DNA from: Silene latifolia
Taxonomy: Eukaryota > Streptophyta > Magnoliopsida > Caryophyllales > Caryophyllaceae
Assembly: GCF_048544455.1 (NCBI RefSeq)
Contig: NC_133529.1
Span: forward strand, 46,663,456-46,727,455
DNA: 64,000 nucleotides
Reading direction: 5' to 3'
The notes under the pieces are model-generated. The model saw only the letters and a list, made by a program, of their open reading frames with translations. It made no database searches and was not told the origin of the DNA. The number at the start of each line of letters is the position of its first letter. Position 1 is the stretch's first letter. The position numbers and the translations under genes are program-made. Positions 12,771-26,467 of this stretch are shown here, piece after piece.

Positions 12771-14716
12771 TGTAATACTCCGTAGTTTATAATTATATAA
12801 ATAATATTTTATTGTATTTATACGAGTTATGTTTGAGACGGAATAATAAAATAATAATAATTATTATTATATGATGGTAATGATAATAGAAATAGTAGTA
12901 ATAATAAGTTGTAATAATAATAATAATAATAATAATAATATATACGATACATGTATACGTTTACCGCACTCACCCATATATACTCCACCCTATCCTATCC
13001 ATACTACCCTTATCCTATTGTAATCCCAAAAAATCCACCAACCACCATACATTTTAGAGAGAAAAGAGAGATGAGAAGAGAAAGTGGAGATTTTGCCCTC
13101 CGCCTCGAGATCGTAAGGTAAACCGTCTCACACAACTTTTTTTATATTATTTTATTTAATCCGACTCGACCTTGACCCGCCATAGACCATCGTTGACCAC
13201 CCACGGACCCCGTTGACCACCCAATTAGGGGTTTAACCGAGTACATATATTTGTTTATAGCTGTTTTGTGCGACGATCTTAAGACGGATTTTTGACCCAT
13301 AAACCATAACTGACATGGTGTGGTATTGGGTGGGTTTTGTCGAGGGTAGTGAGGAGAAGCTAGTGGTGGTCTTGGGTGGTGGATTAGGTGGTTGTAGGTG
13401 TCGAAAATGGGTGGTAAAGGAGGGTTGTACGGACTGTTTTGTTGTTGTTGCAGTTGCGTTTGGAGTTGTGGTGGCCGTGGTGGGAGCCAAGGGTGGCGGC
13501 TGGGTCCACCGTGGTCAGGGGAGGCCATGATGTTGGCCGGTGACGACAATGGTGGTGACCGGTGGCGATATGGTTGTGTTTGGTGAGGTTGTTGGTTGTG
13601 TGAATGTGTGTGTGTTGTGGCGGTTGTGGCGGCTGTTGCTGCGGTTTTGGGTGCTGGCCGTAGACCACCATGGCTGGTGGTGGCCCATAGAGGCGGTGGC
13701 CAGTGGTGGCTGTTTTGGTGGTGGTTGGGTGTTGATCGAGTCTTAAGACGGGTTTTTGTATAAGCTTTAAGACGATGTTTTTTGTAATTAATTATATACT
13801 TAATTTAATTAGAGTTAAGACGGGATTTAATAGTTAAATAATGGGTTATAAGTCGGGATTTAAATAGCTTTATTAAGAAGGGTTTATATTTAATTAATTG
13901 GTATTTAATTTAATTAGATTATTTAGTAATTAAATATATTTGATTACTTTAATTAGGTGACGGTTTTATGAAGTGGAGTTACTATTGGATCGGGTTTGCT
14001 TATGGAGCTTGCGAAAAGGTAGGTTTATCCTACTCAGTTTCGATAATGTGTCTATTTGTTAAATGAGTTGTTTGTCATTAATTGTATTTAATGAGTCGGC
14101 AATTGGCATGTTATACGGTATCTTGCATTCATTGTGTTTGTCATGTATATTGGAGGATATTGCGGTGTGGTTGTTTACTTGTTCTATGGAGACGGAAGGC
14201 GGTTGGGAGACGGTCTTCCGCTTGAGTCACCTATTGGGGTTTCCCACCCCAATAGGAATGTACACATTAATGACTTGAGTTTGGAGGGACGCGTGTGGTG
14301 AGGCACGACGTCTGGTAGGGGACCCGAGACGCTCTTGGGCCCGGTACCACCGACGTGTTCGGAGTATCTTGTGTGAGTATGGTGTCGTGGACGTGTTCCT
14401 GGCACCAGTTATTGTGGGTACGCCTAGGTGTGTCCAGGTACCGGCGTGACGGTTGGATATTTGTGTGTCATTCATATCATGGTCATATTGTTGACTCACG
14501 CACTTAAGTCGTGTCACACTTTCTTTTATCGTTACTGACGTGTGTGTGTCTATGTTTGTCACCTATCTCTTTTGGGGTGGCCTGTGTCGATCCATATGAT
14601 ATCCTTTGGTCATATGGGGAGCAGATTATGTTCAGGTTGTTTGGATAGTACGCGGGAGACGGGACGAGCTTGATGAGTCAGGAGACAAGTATAGTTGACT
14701 AGAAGAGTATAGTGTC

Positions 14717-16013
14717 TGTTGGGAAATGTGTCCTCAACAATGGTGCGATCACATGATTTAAATATCATTATTAAATCTCATTACAAGAATACGGAAGGGA
14801 TGATACATTACATATATAGTCAACTGGTCCACACATATCGGTAATGATTGGCTGGCTAGAGTTTGACATTCTTTGTGCGACGGTGGTGATCAGTTGATCC
14901 CTTGAGGTCACACCTAAAGGACGATTCCCTTAATTGAAAAGGTTAATTAATTGTATACCGATACAGATTAATTAATTCCTTAAAATTGAACAATTCAATT
15001 TGTAAGAGAGAATATTGATATCTTATTTTAATGGGATTGAATAAGATTTATTTTAGTAAATAAAATGCTTTATTACTAAAATTGTTTATTGTTTAGAAAC
15101 AATAAAGATAAGAATGAATGGTTGATTATAATTACAAGATATTGTGAATTAATTATATGACCAATTTTATTTTTGTGATCAAGTATCACTAGTCAATTTG
15201 TTGAATGTAATTTAATTAATTTATAAAATGATATTTATGTGATAAATATGCATTTAATTAATTAGTAACATGTATCATACTACATGTGACATATTGTGTG
15301 ACAAATGACAAATTGACAAAAATAAAATGGTAGTCCATTTTATATAGATGGACCGAAATATGAGTGTTATGGGTGTTAGTGGGTGAATTATTTTATGAGA
15401 TAAAATAATCTAATGATACCTAACCTACACCTAGTCTTACAAGTCTAAGATTTAGAAAAGAACAAAAGAAAAGTGAAGGACCATATATTGGTCCTCCTCT
15501 CACCCACAAACCGTGTGGCTTGCTCTCTTAATTGGAGTTTTGTTCTTTTATTATTTTACACACTCAACCATTAGAAAGACATGCAAAAATTCTCTCTCAC
15601 ATGTTCATCTTTCTCCTTCATCAAAACATGAATTTTTGATTGAATTTGTTCATAAGAGATTACTAAAATTATTAATGTAATATATGAGTATTAGTAATCA
15701 ATTTTAAGGTAAACCACAATGTAAATATCTAGTACATATTAGTTTGTGGGATTAAGGGATAGTTTTGGGTGCAACTAATTGGAGGGCTTCTATTTTGAGG
15801 TCATGTATGTTCATCCATTAATGAAAAGCTCAAGAACTAACAAGAAGGAGATCTTGTTGGTGCCCAATATGACCGAAATTATTATGGTGAGAAAATGATT
15901 TCTTCTCTTACCTTATTGATGTTTGCATGCATAAGATCTAGAATTTATTTTATGACCAAATAAATATGAAACTTATAAGAATATGTTATATAATGAGATA
16001 TAGTTTTCTAACA
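14717..16013 (+). repeat. 5' LTR of Copia-A (1297 bp)
   Basis: It starts TGTTGGGAAATGTGTCC and ends TTTTCTAACA. It differs from the 3' LTR by only a handful of substitutions and small indels (for example near 14868-14880 and 15525), which indicates a young insertion. Confidence 0.95.
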
Positions 16014-16030
16014 AGCGGTATCATGAGCAC
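16014..16030 (+). other. Primer-binding site of Copia-A
   Basis: AGCGGTATCATGAGCAC directly follows the LTR. It is a divergent form of the plant initiator-Met site TGGTATCAGAGC. The inner element carries the matching CGGTATCATGAGCC in reverse. Confidence 0.8.
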
Positions 16031-18982
16031 AAGGTTGTTTGCATGCAAATCGGTTATAGTTTTTCCGAGTTATACGATTAACAAATAAAACTTGTAAATT
16101 TGTGTTATTATGATATATAACGAAATTAATTTTTTGCATGTTAAATTTTATGATCCTAAAATGTATTTAGGATATTTTGGTTAATTTATGGATTTTATTG
16201 TTCATTTTATATAATATTGGCATTAAAATGTGATTTTTATGATAAAAATGTCATTTTTGGACGAAAATTAGCTAAACTTCGAATTTTCCAGTGATTTTTG
16301 GATATGTTTTCACATATATTATTTTTAGTTGATCTGGAAATTTTCATAATTTTATGAGTTCTTATGCTCCAAAAATGGATTTTTCATGATAAAAATCGAA
16401 TTTAAGTGAAAAATAGGTTAATATGAGAAATATTTCGAATCTGGTCATAGAAATTTAGTATGTTGTCACATGAAATTTTACAAGATGTGTGTAAAATAAT
16501 TGGCTATAATGAAGTCTTTATGCATGATTTGTGGATTTTTGATGAATAATAGCATAAATAGTGACTTAATTAGTGAATAAATTGCTAAAACATACTCCAT
16601 GACTAAGGAAAAACGTCACATGTTGCATTTTATTATCGTTTTCAGATCTAAAATTGAAAAGTTGATGAATATAATTTTTCTCATGTTTTTATGATTTTTA
16701 TTGATAATCCGATAAACCGCAACATTGTTTTTCCCGATAACTTTCGAAATTTTTAACCTAAGTTTTTGAACATTATGAGTGTCATGGTATTTTTCCAGAA
16801 TGTTCACAAGTTTTAAATTTCAAATTTTGAATTTATTTGAAATTTTGTGATTTATTTGAAGTTTATAGCATTTTATTTTTTTAAGTCCATTAATGAACAA
16901 TTTTAAGAAATATGAGTTAATTATAGTCAAGTAATTAGTTAAGACTAATTTTGAGTCCTAAGAGGTTAGGGTAATTAACTTGTGCATAAATATGAATTTA
17001 TGTAATTTTTGTGATTATAAAACGTTGAATCACGCAAATCCGTAAAAATCGTGTAATATACGATATTGGCTCCTTAAAGGCGATTTAGCATAAAATTGGG
17101 CATGTTCATACATATTATAATGCTGCATTTTATTTATGATTGTCATAATTTTATTTTATGTAATTTTGAATTATGTAATTTTACTTAGTATGGCCTTAGT
17201 TTTTAATTGGTATTACCCGAAATGTATGGGAATATCGATTCGGTTGTAATTTATTGTGATCTCGTATCACCGTTTTGTAATTTAATAGATTTATTTTATT
17301 TTAATTACAAATTTATAATAGGAAATTATGTAATTTATTATGTAATTTATTTATTCCGGAGTTCCATAAAGACGGATTTCTTCAAGAAGGTGATACATAA
17401 AGACGGTGTTACCTCGAGATGCGTGCCTCAACCGAAGATCAAGGGACCAATGGAGTTGGTTTCCGAATATGTAATAGTTAAATAGTTTTTTTTTCTATTT
17501 TAGGAAGGCCATACTAGGATTATTTTATTTATGCTTTGCATTTTATTTATATGTCGCATGCATCGCTAAATCGCCATAACTAAAACATGCATTATCTTTT
17601 TATCGAGTTTATCGACCGTGTCAATTACAATTATCGTAGTTCACCGCTTTAGTTCACTTAAAACGTGATAGATAATAAATTGACATGACCTCTCGCTAAA
17701 ATAAACAATTGAGACATAGCCTTACCAAATAGTAGAAACCATGAAAACCTATTTCGCGAGGGAGTGCACTCGGCTACCCCGGGGTACAAACCTTGTTACG
17801 TAGGGGAAGTGGGTGATAAATGTCTATCCACCGAATTCATGTTGATGAGGGTTTCATCGGCTACCCCGTGCCCAAGTTAATATGGGTTTGGATCATGGAC
17901 ACATTTATTCGAAATTTGGATTGAACTCAACAAAAGTTTTTGATAAGGGTTTCATCGGCTACCCCGTGCCCTTGTCGAATGGTTTTTGGGCTATAGATAA
18001 ATATTAGAGTAATTTTATCGACCGAGAGTTCTAAAAGTAGAATCGATTAAAGAGTTAATCCACCGAGTTATATTGATAAGGGTTTCATCGGCTACCCCGT
18101 GCCCAAGTTAATATGAATTTGGATCTTGGAATCATTTATCATAGTTGGGTAGAGGTCACTATGTAAATGCTATACTTGTTTACAAGTATTATTATAACGA
18201 TGAATGTTTTGTTTTCATTATTCCGTTATCATATTGTTCTATTTCTTTACCACAATTCATATACGATATCATTTCGATTTTTGATTCAAAACTCCATTAA
18301 AACATCGTAACTAAAGACAAATATGAATTTTCTTCTAAAACCTCATATTATCCATTGGAAGGATCTCTTGTAAAGAGTATAGATAAAAGTTATTCATTAT
18401 CAAACAGGTTTTGATTCTTGACTAACACATCTACTTACAATGGATTGTTTTTTCATGTACTTAAATGAATTAAGTACATTGAAGCGATAAATTGTTTTGG
18501 TAATTAGTTTTGTCAAGAATTCGTAATTGACCAAAATAACGCAACCACTTCAATGAAAGTTTTAAGACTAAAACGAACAAATGAAGAGTGATCTTCATGA
18601 ATTCAATTTTTCTTCTCAAAGCAAAGACTCATTGAAATAAGTGGGAGCATTCTCTTAAACCGTTAAGATGAGGACGAGGTTCAAGAAGTAAAGATTATAA
18701 TGGAATTGATACAAGGTAATGTTAAAAGTAAAGTTATTGAGAATAGCGATACTAAACCTATCAATTCCGACCGATAAAGTTTCCACTGTCTTAAATATTG
18801 AACACTGGAAAGGAAACTACCCCAAATTATTGAAGAATCAACAAGTTAGTTGTGGGACATCTAATGGGACCTTCTTCTTTAAATGTTTATTTGATTAAAC
18901 ATAAATTTTGCTAGTACTACTTCGTCAATATTAGAAACCGGTGGTGGTTTTCATCATTTGTACTTGATACATAGGATGATTA
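16031..18982 (+). other. Copia-A interior, left part: leader and decayed gag region
   Basis: About 3 kb of very AT-rich DNA without a usable frame. It is matched in inverted orientation by about 23500-26450 of the inner element. The only structured part is the short repeat cluster at 17770-18125. Confidence 0.7.
17770..18125 (+). repeat. Interspersed CGGCTACCCC repeats in the Copia-A leader
   Basis: Four copies of a block built on 'GGGTTTCATCGGCTACCCC' start near 17772, 17859, 17950 and 18092. Three continue as GTGCCC. Copies are 87-142 bp apart with related spacer text such as 'aagttaatatg'. Confidence 0.75.
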
Positions 18983-20257
18983 TGAAGGAATTGTAGATCT
19001 TTATATACTAACATACTCATATATGTTTTAATTTAATTTGTCATAAAATTAATAAGTGATCTTATGCATGCAAACATTAATTAAAGAGATGGAAAAATCT
19101 ATTTCTCACCATGTGATTTTCGGATATTTGGGCACTAGTAAGGTCACCTACCTTACTTAGTTCTTCAGCTTTCCTTATGGATGAACAAGATTCAAGTATA
19201 GAATCCCTCCCAAAAGCATATACCCAAGGAATACTCATAATAACTAATATTATTTAGATCTAGTAATAATATTAGTTTTGCTATAAAATGATACCAAATA
19301 AATTGTATTTTTAGCTCTTGAATCACTCGGTCAAGAGGGAGTATATGTGAGATTTTTTTCTCTAGAAAAATCACATATTGTAGAGATTATTCATTTTCTT
19401 ACTCTAGAAAATTATGTTGGTGAAAAGAATGAATAATAATGTGAAAGAGAAAAGCTCTTCTCTCTTTCTTGTGGGATGGCCGAAAATGAGCATTGGGTAG
19501 TATGCCCAATGCCTTTTGTTTTTGCTCTTCTCAAAAGCTTAGGCTTGCAAGCCTAGTAGGTAGTCTTTAATCATTATGTTTTCCAATAATATGAAAACAC
19601 AATATTAACCCAACACTCCCTCTAATTTCGGCACTTTCATAATAAAATGGATGGTCCATTTTATTTAATCATTTGTCAATTTTGTTACATGTAACATGTT
19701 ACATGACATGTCACAATGTAATGTATTTTTAACATATTAAAAATCAACATACTCATAAAATATGTCATTTACAAGATTGACTAGTAATTCGTAATTACTC
19801 GTGCCAAAATGTTTCCAAATTATAAATTACAACATTCTGTATTTATAATAATTTATTCATTCCGTTCCAATTGTTTCTGTAAACAATGATTTCATCTAAG
19901 TAATAAAACAATTCGATTACTTAGACCGTGTCTCATTTAATCATATTTACAATAAGATACGTAAATTATACTCACAAAATCATCCGTCAATTTTAAGCAA
20001 TTTAATTAACTCGTATCGGTATACGATTAATTAAATAATCAATTAAGAGTATTTCCCTATAGGTATGACCTAAGGGGATCAACTGATCACCACCGTCGCA
20101 CGACAGTAATGTCAAACTCTAGTCAGCCAATCATTACCGATATATGTGGACCAGTTGACTGTAAAATATTACATCCCACATGTATTCTTAAAATGAGATT
20201 TAATAATGATATTTAAATCATGTGATCGCACTATTGTTGAGGACACATTTCCCAACA
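18983..20257 (-). repeat. 3' LTR of Copia-B (1275 bp)
   Basis: On the + strand it reads TGAAGGAATTGTAG...TTTCCCAACA. It is near-identical to 26468-27746, with differences such as 'ttttttctct' against 'ttttatttctct' and 'aatttcggcac' against 'aatttggctaagac'. Confidence 0.95.
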
Positions 20258-21829
20258 ATCTCCCACTTGTCCTCGACAAGTGTGCGTCACCAATTCTCTT
20301 GTCCTATTACTATCTCCCACTCAATGCAAGGTGTCTTTCAGGTCGTACTTGCAAGTGATCATATCGAGAGTGGTTTCCTCGATCCGGAGAATAAGCTTGT
20401 TTGACCGGATTTATCCACTCGGATACCTTCCGATCGTGGCCACGCATTTCAGTTCATTACTCCTCGAGTGGCCCTGAGATATTGTTTTAACCATGACAAG
20501 GGGATGGACAATCGCACTCATTCCCTTCGATCGCCACAGCCATCATAACCCAAAATATGCCCATTTGACCCCATTTACGAAGGTCGTAGTAACACAAATC
20601 AAAGTTAATCTGAAACTGTGCCATCTTAGGCGAACAGTCTTTAGTCAAAAGAATCGACTCATTAGAATACTATAGTAGCTCTCGCCACGACCAGGCTATA
20701 TAAATTGCCAGAACTCTATAAGCGGTCATAAGGCCCGACAAGGTGTTCCTAACAGTCTGCCTATGTGATCGACTAGTCATCTCACATGACTCTATGGCAC
20801 TTGAACTTGCCATCAATCGCATCACACTCTAGTCACTTCGAGACGTCACCTCATACAAGTGACTATGGGCGAATACAATGTTAATCCGTGTTCACTTTAA
20901 CGGGGTTCAATTGTCACTACAACCCGTTTGGATGTAACAAAGTATAAAAGGAGTTTTTAAAGAAAAACTCGAACGACAAATGCGATTATCACATATGAAT
21001 AGTCAATGGCTGATTACTATTTCATATTCTATAATCTAATTTGATCTTGTATGTAGTTGTTCATTTCAATTCAATTGAAATGACATGACTCATCATGTTA
21101 AGCCTATGAGAAGGCTTTGGTTAGTAGGTTTTATCAATTTCTTGTACCTTACTTAACCCTACTACATACTCGTTTTCCTTTGTAATGTATACATTTGCAT
21201 TACAAAACTTTCTGAGTACGTGTCGAGATCCAATCAAGACATAGGCCCTCTAGCCTAAGAATAGCTCCCACTGTTTTCACAGTGTGCGGGACTCATCCTT
21301 CTTGCACATTTCATGATTGCAAGTGTACTCAATTTCCGTTATAAATATCTCTCATTGTTCTTTATTGCCTAGAACGATTCTAGAAAATCTACTTCTTAAT
21401 TAACATAGCCACAATGGTATCTTAACCATCCTAATGTGTTTTGATTATGGTTTTGTCGGAAACCATGCGCAATCTCAATTGTCAATTGTCACTTGTGTAA
21501 CACTCTTACACAAAATTGCATCATAAACACTTTGCATCATAGCCTTAATGCTTCTGCAAGCACTTAAGGGTAATCTTTATAGCTTACTAGGTAAAGATTA
21601 CTTAAATTCGATTTTGAAAACAATTCATCATACTCAAAGTATATGAAGTGTTATACATCATTACTCATTTAATTGATCCGGCAGTGGAAGCAAATGGAAT
21701 CAATCAAATATGTTCAAATTAATTGAACTAGTCATGAATCTTATCAACATAAGACTTCTTATTGACGCTAATATCATGTGGATTTATCTTCATAAATCCG
21801 GATAATAAAGATGTATTATAATACTCCAA

Positions 21830-22720
21830 AAGTCTTATATCATTCGCAATGATCAATATGTCATCCACGTATAAGACTAATTAAAACTTCCGTAACTCCC
21901 ACTAAACTCCATGTATAAACACAACTTCTCGACTTATCGAGAAAAGTTTTATCACATGATCAAAATGTTGACTCCAACTCATTGATGTCCTACTTAAGAT
22001 TCTCTCTTAAGTTTCACATTATCTTAGGATTGCAAGAATCTATAAAACTCATGACATGTATTGAATACATTCCTTCTTTTGAAGAAGTGGGTTTTAGATT
22101 CACTTGCTACGTATTTCATAACCTCATAATGAAACACAATCCCTAAGAAGATCCAAATAGACTTAAGCATTTCAATTAGTGCAAAACCCTTTGCAACCAA
22201 TCTTGCTTTGAAATATCTCTTTATTAGTGCAAAACCCTTTGTCACTAATCAAGCCTTTTATTTCGGATTCTCATGGCTCTAAGCCTTGTATTGACTTGTG
22301 ACTTAAACACTCTTATGTAAGTCATTTGTTGATTACTTTCCAGAAGTAATCAACTTGAATCAAACAATTTCTTTTGTAAGTTATAAGCTCTTTACTTTCT
22401 TAAAAGTAGCATGAGTTCATCATTTTTAACAAGTGACGAATTTAACCTCCTAGGTTTCGAAGAAACAATGTCTTACACAAAACGTCTCATGTAGCCAAGA
22501 AGGACCAGTTTCTTGCGACATAACATTCTCTGTGGCATTCTTTGTGGATCTTGAATAATTTCTCCCACTCTGTCTTCTAAAAATAAACTTGTATTTTAGA
22601 AAGACAGCTTCACGAGCCACAAACCCGTCGTACTCGTGATAATTGAAAAGGAAAAAATGAGCATTTGTTTCTTGTGAAAAACTTACAAACAGGGTACCCT
22701 TACCTTTTCATATCTCATAT
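21830..22720 (-). pseudogene. Copia integrase-RT remnant in Copia-B
   Basis: Reading the minus strand, short islands survive: [10 protein letters not shown] (RT start, about 22200), a LKSIW segment, TSMSWSQHFDHVIK (matching the Copia 'asrsWnqrFdevik' block), and YVDDILII (RT active site, near 21875). The islands lie in different frames with stops between them, and GFALI text is duplicated near 22190-22235. No product is possible. Most of the same lesions occur in Copia-A at 28990-29420. Confidence 0.75.
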
Positions 22721-24364
22721 GATTCGATTTAGTGGAAAAATAATTTAGACAAAAATGATAAAATCCCCAAAATGATCAAGTAACTCATAGTAACTTGATT
22801 GAAGTCAAAACCATATCGAATAGCGTTTGAATTCTTATCCAATCACACATTATTCCATAATGCGTGCTAAGAGAGATTAACTTGTGATACTATATCACAT
22901 TTTCTTTGGCTTATATCAAAGTCTTCACTTTGATAATCCCATCACGACTAAATTGTGATTCCTTGAACTCTTTGAAATTCTTCAAAGGTTTCTCTATTTA
23001 CCTTATTAAGTGAACATATTAGCGTCAACTTAAATCGTTGGTAAAAGAAAATGATCAACCTATTTTGGATCGATGATTTACAACCTCGATCTCCTTTTCA
23101 ACCAAAGGCACGAGACATCTTGCTTTGAATACAAGATACGCATATACCATTAACAATCTAATGGTTTCAAGAGTACTCGATAACTCTTTGCGTTCATCAT
23201 TTCAAAATTTAAGGTTTAATCTTGGGTTACCAATTTTAATCTTACATCATCTACATGATATATCATTCTAGTTTGGTTTAGAATATAATCACCTTGATTA
23301 TGGGCTAGCCATACATCAAATCGTGGTGTATAGGGTCACAAAAAGTGAAAACCTCTTTCGTATCTTAACAAGTTTATATTCTTATTTAGAGTTTATGCAC
23401 TTAATAGTCATAATTAAGTACAACTTTAAATCCAAAAACTAGATTTAGTACACAATTACTCTATCTCTCGACATTATTGTTGCTAGTCGTCATATTCTAA
23501 TCATCCTATGTATCAAACATAATGATGAAAACCACTACCGGTTTCTAATATTGATGAATTAATACTAGCAAAATTTATGTTTAATCAAATAAACATTTAA
23601 CGAAGAAGGTCCCATTAGATGTCTCACAACTAACTTGTTGATTCTTCAATAATTTGGGGTAGTTTCCTTTCTCGTGTCCAACATTTAAGACAATGGAAAC
23701 TTTATCAGTCGGGATTGATAGGTTTAGTATCGCTATTCTCAACAACTTTACTTTTAACATTACCTTGTATCAATTCCATTATTATCTTTACTTCTTGAAC
23801 CTCGTCCTCATCTTAACGGTTTAAGAGAATGCTCCCACTCATTTCAATGAGTCTTTGCTTTGAGAAGCAAAATTGAATTCATGAAGATTTCTCTTCATTT
23901 GTTCGTTTTAGTCTTAAAACTTTCATTGAAGTGGTTGCGCTATTTTGGTCAATTACGAATTCTGACAAAACTAATTACCAAAACAATTTATCGCTTCAAG
24001 GTACTTAATTCAATTAAGTATATGAAACATAATCCATTGTAAGTAGAAGTGTTAGTCATGAATCAAAAACCTGTTTGATAATGAATAACTTTAATCTATA
24101 CTCTTTACAAGAGATCCTTATCAATGGTTCATTTGAGGTTTTAGAAGCAAATTCATATTTGTCTTTAGTTACGATGTTTTAAGGAGATTTGAATCAAAAA
24201 TCGAAATGATATCGTATATAAATTGTGGTAAAGAAATAGAACAATATAATAACGGAATATTGGAAAACTTAACATTTATCGTTTTATTAATACTTGAAAA
24301 ACAAGTATAGCATTTACATAGTGACCTCTACCCAACTATGATAAATGATTCCAAGATCCAAATT

Positions 24365-24715
24365 CATATTAACTTGGGCACGGTAGGGCCGATTCATCCC
24401 TTATCAATATAACTCGGTGGATTAACTCTTTAATCGATTCTACTTTTAGAACTCTTGGTCGATAAAATTACTCTAATAATTATCTATAGCCCAAAACACA
24501 TCCGACAAGGGCACGGTAGGGCCGATACATCCCTTATCAGAAACTTTTGTTGAGTTCAATCCAAATTTCGAATAAATGTGTCCATGATCCAAATCCACAT
24601 CAACTTGGGCACGGTAGGGCCGATTCATCCCTTATCAACATGAATTCGGTGGATTAGACATTTATCACCCACTTCCCCTACGTAACAAGTTTTGTACCCC
24701 GGTAGGGCCGAGTGT
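24365..24715 (-). repeat. Interspersed GGCCCTACCGTGCCC repeats in Copia-B
   Basis: Four copies of the reverse complement of 'GGGATGAATCGGCCCTACC' lie near 24377, 24510, 24606 and 24697. They are the counterpart of the CGGCTACCCC cluster in Copia-A, but with a different consensus. Confidence 0.75.
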
Positions 24716-26467
24716 ACTCCCTCGCGAAATAGGTTTTCATGGTTTCTACTATTTGGTAAGGCTATGTCTCAATTAATTGTTTTAGCGAGAGGTCATGTCA
24801 ATTTATTATCTATCACGTTTTAAGTGAACTAAAGCGGTGAACTACGATAATTTTAATTGACACGGTCGATAACTCGATGAAAGAAGATGCATGTTTTAGT
24901 TATGGCGATTTAGCGATGCATGCGACATAAAATAAAATGCAAGCATAAAAATAAATAAATCCTAGTATGGCCTTTCCTAAAATAGAAAAACTATTTAACT
25001 ATTAGATATTCGGAAACCAACTCCATTGGTCCCTTGAACTTCGGTTGTGGCACGCATCTCGAGGTAACACCGTCTTAATGTATCGCCATCTTGAAGAAAT
25101 TTGTCTTTGGGAACTCCGTAATGAATAAAATTACATAATAAATTACATAATTTCCTATTATACATTTGTAACTATAATAAAATAAATCTATTAAATTACA
25201 AGACGGTGATACGAGATCACAATAAAATTACAACCGAATCGATATTCCCATACATTTCGGGCAATACCAATTAAAAACTAAGGCCATACTAAGTAAAATT
25301 ACATAATTCAAAATTACATAAATTAAAATTATGACAATCATAAAGAAAATGCAGCATTATAATATGTATGAACATGCTCAATTTTATGCTAAATCGCCTT
25401 TAATTAGCCAATATCGTATATTACTCGGTTTTTACGGATTTGCGTGATTTCAACATTTTATAATCACAAAAATTACATAAATTCATATTTATGCATAAGT
25501 TAATTACCCTAACCTCTTGGGACTCAAAATTTAGTCTTCACTAATAATTTGACCATAATTAACTCATATTTATAAAATTGTTCATTAATGGACTAAAATT
25601 ACCAAAAATAAGCTATAAACTTCAAATAAATCACAAAATTTCAAATAAATTCAAAATTTGAAATTTAAACTCATGAACATTCTGGAAAAATACCATGACA
25701 CTCATAATGTTCAAAAACTTAGGTTAAAAATTTCGAAATTTTTCGGAAAAACAATGTTGCGGTTTATCGGTTTTAACTAAAATAATCAAAAAAACATGGG
25801 AAAAATTATATTCATTAACTTTTCAATTTTTGATCTGAAAAATATAATAAAATGCAACATAGGACGTTTTCCCTTAGTCATAGATTATGTTTTATTAATT
25901 TTTCACTAATAATGTCACTATTTATGCTATTTTTCTTTAAAAATCCATAAATCATGCAAAAAGACTTCACTATAGCCCATCATTTTACACACATCTTGTA
26001 AAATTTCATGTGACAACATATTAAATTTCCATGACCATATTCGAAATTTATCTCATATTAACCTATTTTTCACCTAAATCCGAATTTAATAATGAAAAAT
26101 CCATTTTTCGAGCATAACAAGTCCAAAAATTATGAAAATTTACAGGTTATCTCAAAATAATATATGTGACAACATATCCAAAAATCACTGGAAAATTCGA
26201 AGTATAGCTAATTTTAGACCGAAAATGACATTTTTACTCATAAAATCATATTTAAATGCCATTATTGTATAATATGAACAATAAAAATCCGTAAATATAA
26301 CCAAAATATCCTAAAACATTTTAGGACCAGAAATTTTAACATGCATGAATTAATTTCGTGATATATCATAATAACACAAATTTTACAAGTTTTATATGTT
26401 AATCTTTATAACTCGGAAAAACTTTTAACCGATTTGCATGCAAACAACCATGGCTCATGATACCGAT

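Larger units (their letters stand above)
20258..26467 (-). other. Copia-B interior, no intact gene
   Basis: This 6.2-kb interior is collinear in inverted orientation with the two interior halves of Copia-A. It retains recognisable but broken integrase-tail and reverse-transcriptase text (21830-22720). The Copia-A insertion point corresponds to taatc at 23498-23502, which is unoccupied here. Confidence 0.8.

Noticed and set aside
13142..13746. Six overlapping frames up to 135 aa, Pro/Thr/His- or Gly/Val-rich
   Set aside because: Same GT-rich LTR composition artefact as in Gypsy-1, open in both directions.
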